DNA of 64,000 nucleotides from Microcella flavibacter (GTDB taxonomy: Bacteria; Actinomycetota; Actinomycetes; Actinomycetales; Microbacteriaceae), in NCBI RefSeq assembly GCF_012530535.1, contig NZ_CP051299.1:2542001-2606000 (forward strand). The letters run 5' to 3'. Shown piece by piece: positions 37,269 through 46,578 of this stretch. A program made the translations under genes and the position numbers. Below the pieces are notes generated by a model. That model was not told the DNA's origin. It did no database searches and saw only the letters and a program-made list of their open reading frames with translations. Position 1 is the stretch's first letter. Each line of letters starts with the position of its first letter.

Positions 37269-39308
37269 TCAGTCCGAGGCGGCGAGGTGCGCGGCGGGCG
37301 CCGCCGGTGCGGGGTTCTCGGCCGTGCCCGAGGGCAGGTCGAGCAGGGCCGTGGTGCCCGAGACGCCGTCCGACTCGAGGCGCACGACGCCGCCGAGCCG
37401 CTTCTCGACGAGCTCGCGCACGATCGGCAGGCCGAGCCCGGTGCCCGGCACGTCGCGGTGCCGGTCGTCCTGCACCCGCGAGAACCGGCCCCAGACGTGG
37501 GCGAGCTGATCCGGCGGGATGCCCATCCCGTGGTCCTCGATGCGCACGCGCCAGCCGTCCCCGTGCGCCGCGAGCGACACCTCCACGAGTCCGCCGTCCT
37601 CGCTGAACTTCACCGCGTTCGACAGCAGGTTCGCCAGCACGCGGGCGAGCGCGGGCGCCTCCGTGCGGATGACGACGGGGGTGTCGGGCACGTCGAGCCG
37701 GATCTCGAGGCGACGCGTCGGTGCGAGCCCCTCGGCGTCCTGCACGCACAGGGCGAGCACGTGCCGCAGGTCGAGCGCGGCGGCCGGGCGGGCGATCGCG
37801 GCCCCCGAGCTGAGCTTGCTGAGCTCGAGGACGTCCTCGATGACGTCGGCGAGGCGGCGCGCGTTGCGGGCGATCACCTCGGCGGCGACCCGCTCGCGCG
37901 GCTCGAGCGGGGCATCCTCGAGATCCTCGGCGAACCCGAGGATGCTCGTGACGGGCGTGCGCAGCTCGTGGCTGACGGAGGAGATGAAGTCGTCCTTCTG
38001 CCGGTTCAGGTCGCGCAGCTGCTCGGCGGCGTCGAGGGCGCGGCGCTCGCGCTCGTCGCGCTGGGTGACGTCGGTGAAGACGACCGTGAAGACGCTCGCG
38101 CCGATCGTGCCCTCGTGGATGGCGACGTCGACGTCGAAGCGCCTGCCCTGCGTCTCGAACTCGACCTGGCCGCTTCGCCCCTTGCCGATGAGGGCGTCGA
38201 GCTCGGGCAGTCCGAGCACGGGGTGCTTCTCGCTGATGCGGATGCCGCTCACCGCCCAGGTCGGCGGCATCGAGTCCCGGCCGAGCGCCGCGAGCGCCGT
38301 GGGGTTGACGCCGACGACGCGCAGACGATCGCCGTCGATCACCTCGGCGATGAGGATGCCCGTCTCGGAGCTGACGATGCCGCGCCGCAGCAGCGCCTCG
38401 CGCGCGCTGAGCTGCACGACCGCCGCGCCCCAGTCGTTCCGCGCCGCCGACACGAACAGCGCCGAGGTCGCGTAGACGGCGAGGAAGGTCTGCAGCAGGA
38501 GCACGGCGAGCGCGGGGTCTGGGGCGGTGTACTCGGCGAAGGGGCCCCCGCCGATGTTGGTGAGGCGGATGGACATCACCGCCATGAGGAAGAGCTCGAT
38601 CGCGACGACGACCGTCGGAAGCCGGAACGCCGCCCAGAGCAGCGCCGTGAGCGGCAGGAAGGCGAGCGGCAGCGTGGTGCCGGGCCAGAACACCAGCAGC
38701 ATCACGCCGATGAAGCTCAGCGTCTGCAGCACCACCTCGAGCGGTCGGGTGCCGCGCCGAAGGCGACGGCTGACGAGCGCGAGCGGGGTGACGACGAGCA
38801 GGGCGCTGCCGTGGGAGGCGACGAGGGAGAAGAACGTCGCGATCGGGTCCGCACCGACGACGAGCGCCGCCGTGCCGGCGCCGACGACCGCCATGCTCGC
38901 GGCGCCGGCGATCACCGCCACCATCAGCCGTCCGACGTCGCGGATGCCGTCGAGCCGCGCCTCGGGCCCGCCGCGCGAGGCGACCTGCGCGACCACGTAG
39001 GCCTCGACGGCGTTGGCGAGGCCGTAGCCGACGGTGAGACCGAGCTCACGGCCGACCAGCAGATTGGCGAGCATCGCGACGATGGAGATGCCGACCGTAG
39101 CCGCCATGCGCGAGCCTCGGGAAGCGAGCACGGCGATCACGGCGACGCCGGCGGCCGGCCACCAGCTCGCGATCACGGCGCCCTCGGGACGCAATGCGAC
39201 GCTCGCATAACTGACGAGACCGGTCAGGAGGATTAGGCTGACGATCGCGACACGCCGGACGACGGGGCCGGAGTACCAGATCTCGGTAGCGAGACCCCCT
39301 GTTCCCAC
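37269..39308 (-). CDS. Membrane sensor histidine kinase with MASE1-like N-terminus
   Basis: A 679-residue kinase. Residues about 15-310 hold eight or more hydrophobic segments with WWPAAGVAVIAVLASRG, a MASE1-like sensory region. A degenerate PAS-like region follows (SSETGILIAEVIDGDRLRVVGVNPTALAALG, VVFTDVTQRDERERR). Then comes HisKA with SVSHELRTPV (phospho-acceptor His 447) and HATPase_c with NLLSNAVKFSEDGG, DHGMGIPPDQ and GTGLGLPIV. GGAGG lies 5 nt before the GTG start at 39308. It is divergent from a stand-alone receiver gene 86 bp away, a probable partner. The signal is unknown. Confidence 0.88.
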   Translation of the reverse strand: MGTGGLATEIWYSGPVVRRVAIVSLILLTGLVSYASVALRPEGAVIASWWPAAGVAVIAVLASRGSRMAATVGISIVAMLANLLVGRELGLTVGYGLANAVEAYVVAQVASRGGPEARLDGIRDVGRLMVAVIAGAASMAVVGAGTAALVVGADPIATFFSLVASHGSALLVVTPLALVSRRLRRGTRPLEVVLQTLSFIGVMLLVFWPGTTLPLAFLPLTALLWAAFRLPTVVVAIELFLMAVMSIRLTNIGGGPFAEYTAPDPALAVLLLQTFLAVYATSALFVSAARNDWGAAVVQLSAREALLRRGIVSSETGILIAEVIDGDRLRVVGVNPTALAALGRDSMPPTWAVSGIRISEKHPVLGLPELDALIGKGRSGQVEFETQGRRFDVDVAIHEGTIGASVFTVVFTDVTQRDERERRALDAAEQLRDLNRQKDDFISSVSHELRTPVTSILGFAEDLEDAPLEPRERVAAEVIARNARRLADVIEDVLELSKLSSGAAIARPAAALDLRHVLALCVQDAEGLAPTRRLEIRLDVPDTPVVIRTEAPALARVLANLLSNAVKFSEDGGLVEVSLAAHGDGWRVRIEDHGMGIPPDQLAHVWGRFSRVQDDRHRDVPGTGLGLPIVRELVEKRLGGVVRLESDGVSGTTALLDLPSGTAENPAPAAPAAHLAASD

Positions 39309-39394
39309 GATGTCCTCCGCTCATGCGGATGAAAAGCGAAACGCCCTCCACCTCTTGGGAGGAGACTACGACCGGGAAGGCTGGAGGGGAATCA

Positions 39395-39790
39395 ATGGCA
39401 CGCATCCTGATCGTGGAGGACGAGCCCGATGTGATGCTCCTGCTCGAGAACCGCGTGCGCGGCGCCGGGCACGACGTCATCTCGGCCACCGACGGCGAGC
39501 TCGGTCTCGAGCTCGCGCTCGCCGAGCGGCCCGATCTCATCGTGCTCGACTGGATGATGCCGAAGCTCGACGGCATCCGCGTCTGCGAGCTCGTGCGCCA
39601 CGCCGACCCCGAGCGCGACATCAAGGTGCTCATGCTCACCGCGCGCTCGCAGCAGAAGGACGTCGACCGCGCCTACGCGGCCGGCGCCGACGAGTACATC
39701 GTCAAGCCGTTCAGCTCGCGCGAGCTCATCACGCGCATCGGCGCGCTGCTCGAGGGCGAGGGCGCCTCGGCGGAGGCTCCGCAGGCCTGA
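39395..39790 (+). CDS. Single-domain response regulator (receiver only)
   Basis: A 131-residue CheY-like receiver. ARILIVEDEPDVMLLLENR has the acidic pair, LIVLDWMMPKLDGIRV the phospho-acceptor Asp, VLMLTARSQQKDVDRAYAAGADEYIVKPFSSREL the Thr/Ser and Lys. The protein ends in a short GEGASAEAPQA tail with no output domain, so it must act by protein contact or as a phosphate carrier. GGAGG precedes the ATG at 39395. It is divergent from the MASE1-type kinase. Confidence 0.88.
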   Translation: MARILIVEDEPDVMLLLENRVRGAGHDVISATDGELGLELALAERPDLIVLDWMMPKLDGIRVCELVRHADPERDIKVLMLTARSQQKDVDRAYAAGADEYIVKPFSSRELITRIGALLEGEGASAEAPQA

Positions 39791-39847
39791 GCGCGGTCGC
39801 GCGCGGGCGCAGCATCCCCCCGCCGCGTCGTGCGGAGGGGATCGCCG

Positions 39848-40432
39848 CTAGCGCGGGGCGATCTCGGTGCGGTGGAAGTTCTGCCACGAGCGCGAGGCCG
39901 TCGGCCCGCGCTGACCCTGGTACCGGTTGAGGTACTGGCCCGTTCCGTAGGGGTTCTCGGCCGGCGAGCTGAGCCGGAAGAAGCACAGCTGGCCGATCTT
40001 CATGCCCGGCCACAGCTTGATCGGCAGCGTGGCGACGTTGCTGAGCTCGAGCGTGACGTGACCCGTGAAGCCCGGGTCGATGAAGCCTGCGGTCGAGTGG
40101 GTCAGCAGTCCGAGACGGCCGAGCGAGCTCTTGCCCTCGAGGCGCGCGGCCACGTCGTCGGGCAGCGTCACCTGCTCGTAGGTGGCGCCGAGCACGAACT
40201 CGCCCGGGTGCAGGATGAACGGCTCGTCGCTCTTCGCCTCGACCAGCCGGGTCAGCTCCGGCTGCTCGGCCGCCGGGTCGATGAAGGGGTACTTGTGGTT
40301 GTCGAACAGCCGGAAGAACGAGTCGAGCCGCACGTCGACGCTCGAGGGCTGCACCATCGCGAGGTCGAGCGGGTCGAGGCCGATGCGGCCGCTGTCGAGT
40401 TCGGCCCGGATATCGCGATCGCTCAGCAGCAT
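39848..40432 (-). CDS. dcd: dCTP deaminase
   Basis: A 194-residue trimeric dUTPase-fold enzyme. [58 protein letters not shown] and [22 protein letters not shown] are the Dcd signatures; the Glu in HVTLELSN is catalytic. Mycobacterium homologues do both deamination and dUTP hydrolysis, so this one may be bifunctional, giving dUMP directly. The ATG follows TAGGGT by exactly 6 nt and no ribosome binding site is seen. Confidence 0.95.
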   Translation of the reverse strand: MLLSDRDIRAELDSGRIGLDPLDLAMVQPSSVDVRLDSFFRLFDNHKYPFIDPAAEQPELTRLVEAKSDEPFILHPGEFVLGATYEQVTLPDDVAARLEGKSSLGRLGLLTHSTAGFIDPGFTGHVTLELSNVATLPIKLWPGMKIGQLCFFRLSSPAENPYGTGQYLNRYQGQRGPTASRSWQNFHRTEIAPR

Positions 40433-40493
40433 GAGGTCACCCTACCGAGGGGCGAGCACGTGGTGCTCCGCGCCAGAGGCCGAGACGGATGGG

Positions 40494-40499
40494 TATGCT
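40494..40499 (+). promoter_or_regulatory. Possible -10 box of the tRNA-Gly gene
   Basis: TATGCT stands 104 nt before the mature tRNA and is the best -10 match in this gap. The rest of the 170-bp gap between dcd and the tRNA holds nothing recognised. Confidence 0.3.
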
Positions 40500-40603
40500 G
40501 GAAACGACCGCTCGACCCGTGCTGCTCTCCGCCGCCCGGGACGGGCGTCGGCACTGGCGTCGCGGCGATGGTCGGCAATGACCGTCGCTCTCAGCTCCAG
40601 CGT

Positions 40604-40677
40604 GCGGATGTAGTTCAATGGTAGAACTTCAGCTTCCCAAGCTGATAGCGCGGGTTCGATTCCCGTCATCCGCTCCA
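40604..40677 (+). tRNA. tRNA-Gly (anticodon CCC)
   Basis: A 74-nt cloverleaf including an encoded CCA. The acceptor GCGGATG pairs with CATCCGC. The anticodon stem TCAGC/GCTGA closes loop TTCCCAA, with anticodon CCC at 40636-40638. The T arm is CGGGTTCGATTCCCG. It reads GGG codons. It is a single gene, not part of a tRNA array, and no integrase or att-like duplication lies next to it. Confidence 0.95.
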
Positions 40678-40735
40678 CTGTCCCGTCGGCCGCCCGGCCG
40701 GAGTCGACTCAGAGCACCGTGGGGAGGCCGCCCGC

Positions 40736-41149
40736 ATGATGCACTCGGCCAACCGGCGCGCGGGGCTCGTCATCGGCGGGCTGCTCGCCGTGCTCGGCAT
40801 CGCGGGGCTCATCGCCTCGATCGGGGTGCCGCTCGCCGACACCGAGGGCGTCGCGCTCGTGGCCGCGCTGACGGTCAACCCGCTGCAGGGCATCCTGACG
40901 CTCGCGACCGGCGCCGCGCTCATCGTGCCCGCCACGCGCTCGCTCGACGCCTCGCGGCGCGTGAACGGCGTCGTCGGCACGCTGCTGCTCGCGGCGGGCA
41001 TCGGCGGGCTCTACCTCATCGGCACCGAGTTCAACGTGCTCGCCATCACGAGCACCAACTCGCTCATCCAGTTCGCGGTGTCGGCCGTGCTGCTCGTCGC
41101 GGCGCTCGGCGCCGACCGGCCCCCGCGGGACGACCCGGCCGCGCACTGA
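40736..41149 (+). CDS. DUF4383-like membrane protein
   Basis: A 137-residue protein with four hydrophobic segments (about 10-30, 40-65, 78-95 and 103-122). The NPLQGILTLATGAALIV and FNVLAITSTNSLIQFAVSAVLLV segments resemble the DUF4383 family, whose members have four helices and unknown roles. GGGGAGG lies 8 nt upstream of the ATG. It follows the tRNA by 58 bp. Confidence 0.65.
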   Translation: MMHSANRRAGLVIGGLLAVLGIAGLIASIGVPLADTEGVALVAALTVNPLQGILTLATGAALIVPATRSLDASRRVNGVVGTLLLAAGIGGLYLIGTEFNVLAITSTNSLIQFAVSAVLLVAALGADRPPRDDPAAH

Positions 41150-41177
41150 GGCCTGCGGCGCCTGCGGCGCCCTCGGC

Positions 41178-42503
41178 TCAGCCCGCCTGGGGCGGCTCCA
41201 CGGCCCGGTCGATGGCCGGCCCTGCCTCGGCCATGAAGCGCCGCACGTCGTCGTCGACGATGACGTCGCTCGGCCGCATCGGCCGGGTCAGGTAGAGGCC
41301 CTCGATCGAGCGGATGCGCGACAGCGCCACATAGGCCTGCCCCGGCGCGAAGGCCCGCGGCCCGAGGTCGACGACGGCCGCATCGTAGGTCTGGCCCTGA
41401 GACTTGTGGATGGTGACCGCCCAGGCCAGCCGCAGCGGGAACTGCGTGAACTCCCCCACGATGTCCTTCGTCACCTGCTTGCGCGCCGCCGAGTAGGTGT
41501 ACTTGTACTTCTCCCACGTGGCCGGCAGCACCTCGTGGCTTTCGCCGTCGACGTCGACCCACACGGTCTTGCCGATGCGTTCGACCGTGCCGAGCGTGCC
41601 GTTCACCCAGCGCGGATGGCCGTCGCCGCCGGTGTCGTTGCGCAGGAACATCACCTGCGCGCCGACCTTGAGCTCGAGCGCCTCGTCGGCGGGGTAGCCG
41701 CCCTTCGTGCCGAAGTCGCCCGCGACGTCGGCCCGCGCCGTCCTGGGCGCGCCGGGCAGGCGGCGCAGGGCATCCTGATTGATGCGCGTGACGGTCGCAT
41801 TCGTCGTCGCGAGGGTCAAAATGCCCTCCGAGGGCGCCCGCCGCGCCCCGGCCTGATTCAGCGCCCCGCCGATCTCCTGCGTCACCTCGCCGTGGCGCAC
41901 GGCCGAGAGCATGGCGCGGAACGCTTCGTCCTGCTGGCGGTGGATGGTCTGCAGCTCGACGATGCGCAGATCGGCCTCCTGCCAGACGGCCGCGTCGAAG
42001 AACCACATCGAGCGGTAGTGGTCGGCGTAGTACGCGCGCTCGCCCTCGTCGCGGCCGGGAACGGGCGCCAGCTGGTACGGGTCGCCGAAGAGCACGACCT
42101 GCACGCCGCCGAAGGCCTCGTGCCGCCGGCCTCGGGCCTGGCGCAGGCGGCGGTCGATCGCATCCATGAGGTCGGCGCTCACCATCGAGACCTCGTCGAT
42201 GACGACGGTGTCGACGCCCTGCAGCAGCGTGCGCAGCTCGCGCGAGAGGTCGAGCTCCTGATCGGCGATGAGGCCGATCGGCAGCCGGAACAGCGAGTGG
42301 ATCGTCTGCCCACCGACGTTGAGCGCCGCGACGCCGGTCGGCGCGCTGACGACGACGGTGCGCTCGGTCGTGGCGAGGAAGGTCTGCAGCAGCGTCGACT
42401 TGCCCGTGCCCGCGCGGCCCGTGACGAAGACGTGCTCGCGCGTCGACTCGATGAGGCCGAGCACCGCGAGCTGCTCGGCGCTCAGCTGCGTGCGGGCCGT
42501 CAT
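41178..42503 (-). CDS. Pif1/RecD-like superfamily 1B DNA helicase
   Basis: A 441-residue helicase. VFVTGRAGTGKSTLLQTFL is motif I; VVSAPTGVAALNVGGQTIHSLFRLP motif Ia; VVIDEVSMVSADLMDAIDRRLRQ motif II; VVLFGDPYQLAPV motif III. Motif VI appears as LAWAVTIHKSQGQTYDAAVVDLG and AYVALSRIRSIEGLYLTRP. This is the Pif1-like arrangement, likely a 5'-3' helicase. The start at 42503 follows TACGCT by exactly 6 nt; a longer frame to 42548 would overlap the divergent gene's promoter. Confidence 0.88.
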   Translation of the reverse strand: MTARTQLSAEQLAVLGLIESTREHVFVTGRAGTGKSTLLQTFLATTERTVVVSAPTGVAALNVGGQTIHSLFRLPIGLIADQELDLSRELRTLLQGVDTVVIDEVSMVSADLMDAIDRRLRQARGRRHEAFGGVQVVLFGDPYQLAPVPGRDEGERAYYADHYRSMWFFDAAVWQEADLRIVELQTIHRQQDEAFRAMLSAVRHGEVTQEIGGALNQAGARRAPSEGILTLATTNATVTRINQDALRRLPGAPRTARADVAGDFGTKGGYPADEALELKVGAQVMFLRNDTGGDGHPRWVNGTLGTVERIGKTVWVDVDGESHEVLPATWEKYKYTYSAARKQVTKDIVGEFTQFPLRLAWAVTIHKSQGQTYDAAVVDLGPRAFAPGQAYVALSRIRSIEGLYLTRPMRPSDVIVDDDVRRFMAEAGPAIDRAVEPPQAG

Positions 42504-42561
42504 CTCCCCAGCGTACCGAGGGCGTCGGCGGGTGCTCGCCCCGCGCACCTAGGCTGGCGGC

Positions 42562-43512
42562 ATGCGCCGTCGAGGGATGCTCTGGGGAGGGGTCGTGGCC
42601 CTCTCGGCGCTCCTCGCCGCCTCCGGCGCGGCCGTCACGGCCGCCGTCACCCGCACCCCCGAGCGGCATGTTGAGGCGTACCTCGAGGCCCTCGCCGCCG
42701 ACGACGCGCTGAGCCTGCGGCTGCTCGCCGGGCTGCCGACCGACGCCCCGATGCCGCTCGGCGACAGCGGCGCCCCGACGGTCGCCGCCGTGCGGGCGAC
42801 CGAGGCACGCGCCGACGGCCGGGTCGCCGTGGCCGTCGAGTACGGCGAGGCGGGCCGCGACGTGACGACGGCCATCCTCGTCGTCGAGCCGGCCACCTTC
42901 ACGACCCCGACTGGGTGGCGCTTCGTCGAGCCGCCGCTCGCGAGCGTCGCCCTCACCGCGCCCGCGGGCGCCGACGCGATCGTCAACGGCCGCGAGCTGG
43001 CCGGGGCGGAGGGCGGCGAGGGCCGCGCCGCGACGACCGTCACGGCCTTCGTGCCGGCGCGCGTGACCGCCCAGCTCGATAGCCCCTGGCTCGACGCCGA
43101 GCCGGCGTCGGTGCGCGCGGGCGCCGGCGCGGCCCTCGCCCTCGTCGGCCGCCCGAGCGCCCGCCTCGAGCGGGCCGTCGAGCAGCAGGTCACCGGGTTC
43201 CTCGAGCAGTGCACCGAGCAGCGCGTGCTGCTGCCCCGCGGCTGTCCCTACGGGTTCGAGATCGACGACCGCGTGCTCGGCGAGCCCGAGTGGAGCCTCG
43301 AGCTCGGACCGGCCCTGCGGATCGCGGCCGCGGCCGACGGCGACGGCTACCGGGTGGAGGGCGAGGCCTCGATGCGCCTGCGGGCCGAGGTGCAGCGACT
43401 GCGCGACGGGGTGATCGAGCAGCTCGACACGCTCGTTCCGGCGGGCATCGACGCGCGGCTGAGCCTCTCGGGCGAGACGCCGCAGCTCGAGATCAGGCCT
43501 CCGGCCGCCTGA
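42562..43512 (+). CDS. Hypothetical secreted or membrane-anchored protein
   Basis: A 316-residue protein. MRRRGMLWGGVVALSALLAASGAAVTAAVTRT is a signal peptide or single anchor. The rest is soluble, rich in Ala, Val and Glu, with one cysteine pair (EQCTEQRVLLPRGCPYGF) that may form a disulphide outside the cell. No known domain is recognised. TAGGCT lies exactly 6 nt before the ATG. Its 3' end overlaps the convergent CopD-CtaG gene by 20 bp. Confidence 0.65.
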   Translation: MRRRGMLWGGVVALSALLAASGAAVTAAVTRTPERHVEAYLEALAADDALSLRLLAGLPTDAPMPLGDSGAPTVAAVRATEARADGRVAVAVEYGEAGRDVTTAILVVEPATFTTPTGWRFVEPPLASVALTAPAGADAIVNGRELAGAEGGEGRAATTVTAFVPARVTAQLDSPWLDAEPASVRAGAGAALALVGRPSARLERAVEQQVTGFLEQCTEQRVLLPRGCPYGFEIDDRVLGEPEWSLELGPALRIAAAADGDGYRVEGEASMRLRAEVQRLRDGVIEQLDTLVPAGIDARLSLSGETPQLEIRPPAA

Positions 43513-45592
43513 GGTCGTCGCCCGCGGGGGCGCCGGCAGCGGCATCCACCGTCGTCGATCGTGCCGCGCGCTGCTCGAGCATCGCGTTGTAGGCCTGCAG
43601 CTCGGCGTCGCCGTCGCGGTCGGCCTGCCGGTCGCGCCGTCTCGTCTCGCGGGAGTCGTCGCGCGACCACATGACCGCGACGAGGATGGCGAGGGCGAGG
43701 GTCGGGATCTCGCCGACGCTCCACGCGATCTCGCCGCCCGTGACCTGGTCGGCCAGCGGCGCATCGCCCCACTCGCGTCCCATGGCGCCGAACCACTCGG
43801 GCAGCAGCAGGCTCGTGCCGGTGATGAGCGAGAGGCCGAAGAAGGCGTGGAAGGCCATCGTGGCGAGCAGGATCATCAGCCGCACGGGGTACGCGGGGCG
43901 GTACGGCGCCGGGTCGACGCCGATGAGGGCGTTGACGAAGAGGAAGCCGCTGAGCAGGAAGTGCAGGATCATCCACTGGTGGCCGAGATGGTCGGTGACC
44001 GCCCAGGAGAACAGCGGCGAGTAGTAGAAGGCGATGAGCGAGACCGCGAAGATCACCGAGGCGACGACGGGATGCCCGAGCACGCCCACCGGCTTCGAGT
44101 GCACGATCGCGAGGATCCACTCGCGGGGGCCGCGCGAGCCGTCCTTGCGCACGCGGGTCGCCCGCGCGGCGAGCGTCACGGGCGCCGCGAGCACGAGGGT
44201 GATCGGTATGGCCATGCTGAGGATCATGTGCCCGAGCATGTGCACGCTGAACAGGTAGCGCTCGTAGACGGCGAAGCCGCTCGAGGTCACGAGGAACAGC
44301 GCGACCATGCCGAGCACCCACAGGATCGTGCGGTGCACGGGCCAGGCGTCGCCGCGACGGTGCAGGCGCCAGACGCCGGCGAGGTAGAAGAACGCGCCGA
44401 AGCCGACGATGAGGGCCCAGACCAGGTTGAGGTCCCACTCGGTCAGCAGGCGCCAGGGCTCGAAGGCGGGCGGCAGCGGAGAGCCGGTGAGCAGCTCGGC
44501 GGGGCTCGGGTCGGCGAGCTGCTCGGCGGGCACCTCCGGCGCCGGTGACGGCGTGCGGCCGAGCGCCGCCGCGAGCCCCGAGGCGATGCCCATGACGGCG
44601 AGCTCTGCCACGACGATCGTCCAGAAAGAGGTGCGCGGGCGGCGATCGTCGGCGACGCGCGCGATCAGCACGCGGCGGTACGCGGCGCCGAAGCCCGCGA
44701 GGACGGTCAGCGCCATGACCTTCCCGATGAGGACGGCGCCGTACGCCGAGTCGAGGCCCTCCCACCCACCGACGCGCAGCTGCGCGCTCACGACGCCCGA
44801 GGTCGCGACGACGATGAAGGCGACGAGCGCGATGGAGGAGTAGCGGGCGAGCACGACCGGCAGTCGGTCGCCGAGCGCCCTGCGCAGCAGCACGAGGGCG
44901 AGCAGCCCGCCCACCCAGACGGCGGCGAAGACCGAGTGCAGGTAGACGGCGGTGGTCGCGTCCCCGTGATCGGCGGTGCCGCCCGCGTGACCCGTCTGCG
45001 CGACCGGCCACAGAGCCGCCACCGCGACGACGGTCGTGACCGCCAGCACCGCGGGCGCGCGCACGGCGAAGCAGACGACCGTGATCGCCGCGGCCATGAT
45101 CGTCGTGATGAGCCAGGGCTGGCCGAGCGGCGTCTCCCCGAAGTAGAAGGCGAGCTGCTCGCCGAAGGCGGCATCGAGGCTGAAGGGCTGCAGGTAGATG
45201 GTCAGGAACGAGAAGTAGCCCGTGGCCCCGGTGGCGAGCGTCCACAGCGCGCCCGAGACGGCGGCGATGTCGAGCGCGCGGCCGAACTCGGGGCGCTTCG
45301 GGCTCAGCGCGAGCACGGCGAGCAGCAGGGAGCCGATCGTGCCGGCCGCGGCCAGGTTCGAGACGAGCTTGGCGATCGGCAGGCCGTAGCGGGCGACGAC
45401 GCCCGGGTCGGCGAGCAGGGGGGCGGCCGCTCCCCCGCCCAGCACCAGGGCGACGAGCGAGGCGAGCACCGCCGCGATGACGAGGGCGGCGACGCCGAGC
45501 GGGCCGGTCGCTCCCGACCGCAGCGATGCGGGCACGGCAGCGTTCGGTCGCGCCGCAGGGCGATCCGAGGGGGCGGGGCGGGTCGTGGTCAC
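43493..45592 (-). CDS. CopD-CtaG fusion: copper resistance D / cytochrome c oxidase assembly protein
   Basis: A 699-residue membrane protein with about 16 hydrophobic segments. The first half is a CopD-type domain (TAVYLHSVFAAVWVGGLLALVLL, ALVAFIVVATSGVVSAQLRVG). The second half is caa3-type CtaG (FSVHMLGHMILSMAIPITLVLAAPVTLAAR, DHLGHQWMILHFLLSGFLFVNAL). Its conserved His residues could bind copper. Such fusions are common in actinobacteria and are linked to copper delivery to respiratory oxidase. GTG at 45592 is chosen, with AAGGA 7 nt upstream; a TACAGT -10-like box lies near 45630. Confidence 0.88.
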   Translation of the reverse strand: MTTTRPAPSDRPAARPNAAVPASLRSGATGPLGVAALVIAAVLASLVALVLGGGAAAPLLADPGVVARYGLPIAKLVSNLAAAGTIGSLLLAVLALSPKRPEFGRALDIAAVSGALWTLATGATGYFSFLTIYLQPFSLDAAFGEQLAFYFGETPLGQPWLITTIMAAAITVVCFAVRAPAVLAVTTVVAVAALWPVAQTGHAGGTADHGDATTAVYLHSVFAAVWVGGLLALVLLRRALGDRLPVVLARYSSIALVAFIVVATSGVVSAQLRVGGWEGLDSAYGAVLIGKVMALTVLAGFGAAYRRVLIARVADDRRPRTSFWTIVVAELAVMGIASGLAAALGRTPSPAPEVPAEQLADPSPAELLTGSPLPPAFEPWRLLTEWDLNLVWALIVGFGAFFYLAGVWRLHRRGDAWPVHRTILWVLGMVALFLVTSSGFAVYERYLFSVHMLGHMILSMAIPITLVLAAPVTLAARATRVRKDGSRGPREWILAIVHSKPVGVLGHPVVASVIFAVSLIAFYYSPLFSWAVTDHLGHQWMILHFLLSGFLFVNALIGVDPAPYRPAYPVRLMILLATMAFHAFFGLSLITGTSLLLPEWFGAMGREWGDAPLADQVTGGEIAWSVGEIPTLALAILVAVMWSRDDSRETRRRDRQADRDGDAELQAYNAMLEQRAARSTTVDAAAGAPAGDDLRRPEA

Positions 45593-45713
45593 CGGTGATT
45601 CCTTGGCGTGGGCGGGGCGGAGGGCGCTCTCACTGTAGGCGAGCATCCTGACCATCGAACGAGGGGATGCCCGGCCGCAGCCGCGCGAAGCTCGGACGCC
45701 GCCCGGTGGAACG

Positions 45714-45751
45714 CCGCGACGGGGGCGGCCCGGTAGCCGCCCCCGTCGCGG
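45714..45751. terminator. Strong stem-loop terminator
   Basis: CCGCGACGGGGGCGGC (45714-45729) and its exact complement (45736-45751) form a 16-bp GC-rich stem with a 6-nt loop. It follows the hupB stop on the minus strand. No U-tract is present, as is usual for this group. Confidence 0.8.
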
Positions 45752-45770
45752 GGACCATCAGTGGTCGGAA

Positions 45771-46058
45771 TTACTTGACAGCGGCCTTGAGCTTGCTGCC
45801 GGCCGAGATCTTGACGCCGTTCGAGGCGGCGATCTGGATGGCCTCGCCGGTCTGCGGGTTGCGGCCCTGGCGGGCGGCGCGAGCGGTGCGCTCGACCGAG
45901 AGCCAGCCCGGGATCGAGACCTTGGTGCCCGACGCGAGCGAGCTCGAGAGGGTCGAGAACAGGCCGTCGACGACGCGGTTCACGTCGGCCTGGCTCAGGC
46001 CGGACTCAGCGGCCACGGCAGCGACGAGCTCGGAACGGTTCAGGGACTTGTCAGCCAT
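45771..46058 (-). CDS. hupB: HU-family DNA-binding protein
   Basis: A 95-residue histone-like protein that bends DNA. MADKSLNRSELVAAVAAESGLSQADVNRVVDGLFSTLSSSL forms the helical body. VSIPGWLSVERTARAARQGRNPQTGEAIQIAASNGVKISAGSKLKAAV is the HU signature and arm. It has no Lys-rich C-terminal tail like that of mycobacterial HupB. GAGGAGG lies 6 nt before the ATG. It sits downstream of the zinc block but has its own spacing of more than 200 bp. Confidence 0.92.
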   Translation of the reverse strand: MADKSLNRSELVAAVAAESGLSQADVNRVVDGLFSTLSSSLASGTKVSIPGWLSVERTARAARQGRNPQTGEAIQIAASNGVKISAGSKLKAAVK

Positions 46059-46214
46059 TGGGGTCCTCCTCGGACTTCACAACATTCAGTGGTGCGGCAA
46101 CATCGGCGAGGGGCGCCGCGAGCCGCCTCGAAACTAGCAGTGATTCCGCATGATTCCGGGCATTCCGGCGCACGGTGCGCCGGGAACGCTCAGGATCGTC
46201 GGTTTCGGGAACGC

Positions 46215-46250
46215 CGAAGGGGCGCCTCCCTGACGGAAGACGCCCCTTCG
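46215..46250 (-). terminator. Terminator after rpsN
   Basis: CGAAGGGGCG (46215-46224) and CGCCCCTTCG (46241-46250) form a perfect 10-bp stem with a 16-nt loop, starting 21 bp after the rpsN stop on the minus strand. Confidence 0.75.
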
Positions 46251-46270
46251 GGACGAGACGTGGTGCGGTG

Positions 46271-46576
46271 CTACCAGCTCGACTTGGTGATGCCGGGCAG
46301 CTCGCCGCGGTGCGCCATGTCGCGGAAGCGGACGCGCGAGATGCCGTACTGCTTGAGGTGACCGCGGGGGCGGCCGTCGACCGCGTCGCGGTTGCGCACG
46401 CGCACGGGCGAGGCGTTGCGGGGCAGCTTCTGCAGGCCCTGGCGGGCGGCCTCGCGGGACTCGTCGGTGCCGTTCGGGTCGACGAGGGCCTTCTTCAGCT
46501 CCAGGCGCTTGGTCGCGTAGCGCGCGACGATGACCTTGCGCTGCTCGTTACGAGCGATCTTGCTCTTCTTCGCCAT
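46271..46576 (-). CDS. rpsN: 30S ribosomal protein S14, zinc-free form
   Basis: A 101-residue S14. [31 protein letters not shown] and the C-terminal [41 protein letters not shown] are typical of the long form. It lacks the CxxC...CxxC zinc ribbon of the short S14. It follows rpmG by 2 nt. In Streptomyces and mycobacteria such C-minus ribosomal proteins belong to the Zur regulon. Confidence 0.96.
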   Translation of the reverse strand: MAKKSKIARNEQRKVIVARYATKRLELKKALVDPNGTDESREAARQGLQKLPRNASPVRVRNRDAVDGRPRGHLKQYGISRVRFRDMAHRGELPGITKSSW

Positions 46577-46578
46577 GG

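Noticed and set aside
40604-41149. Integrated element at the tRNA-Gly gene
   Set aside because: No integrase, no repeat of the tRNA 3' end, and the following gene is an ordinary small membrane protein.
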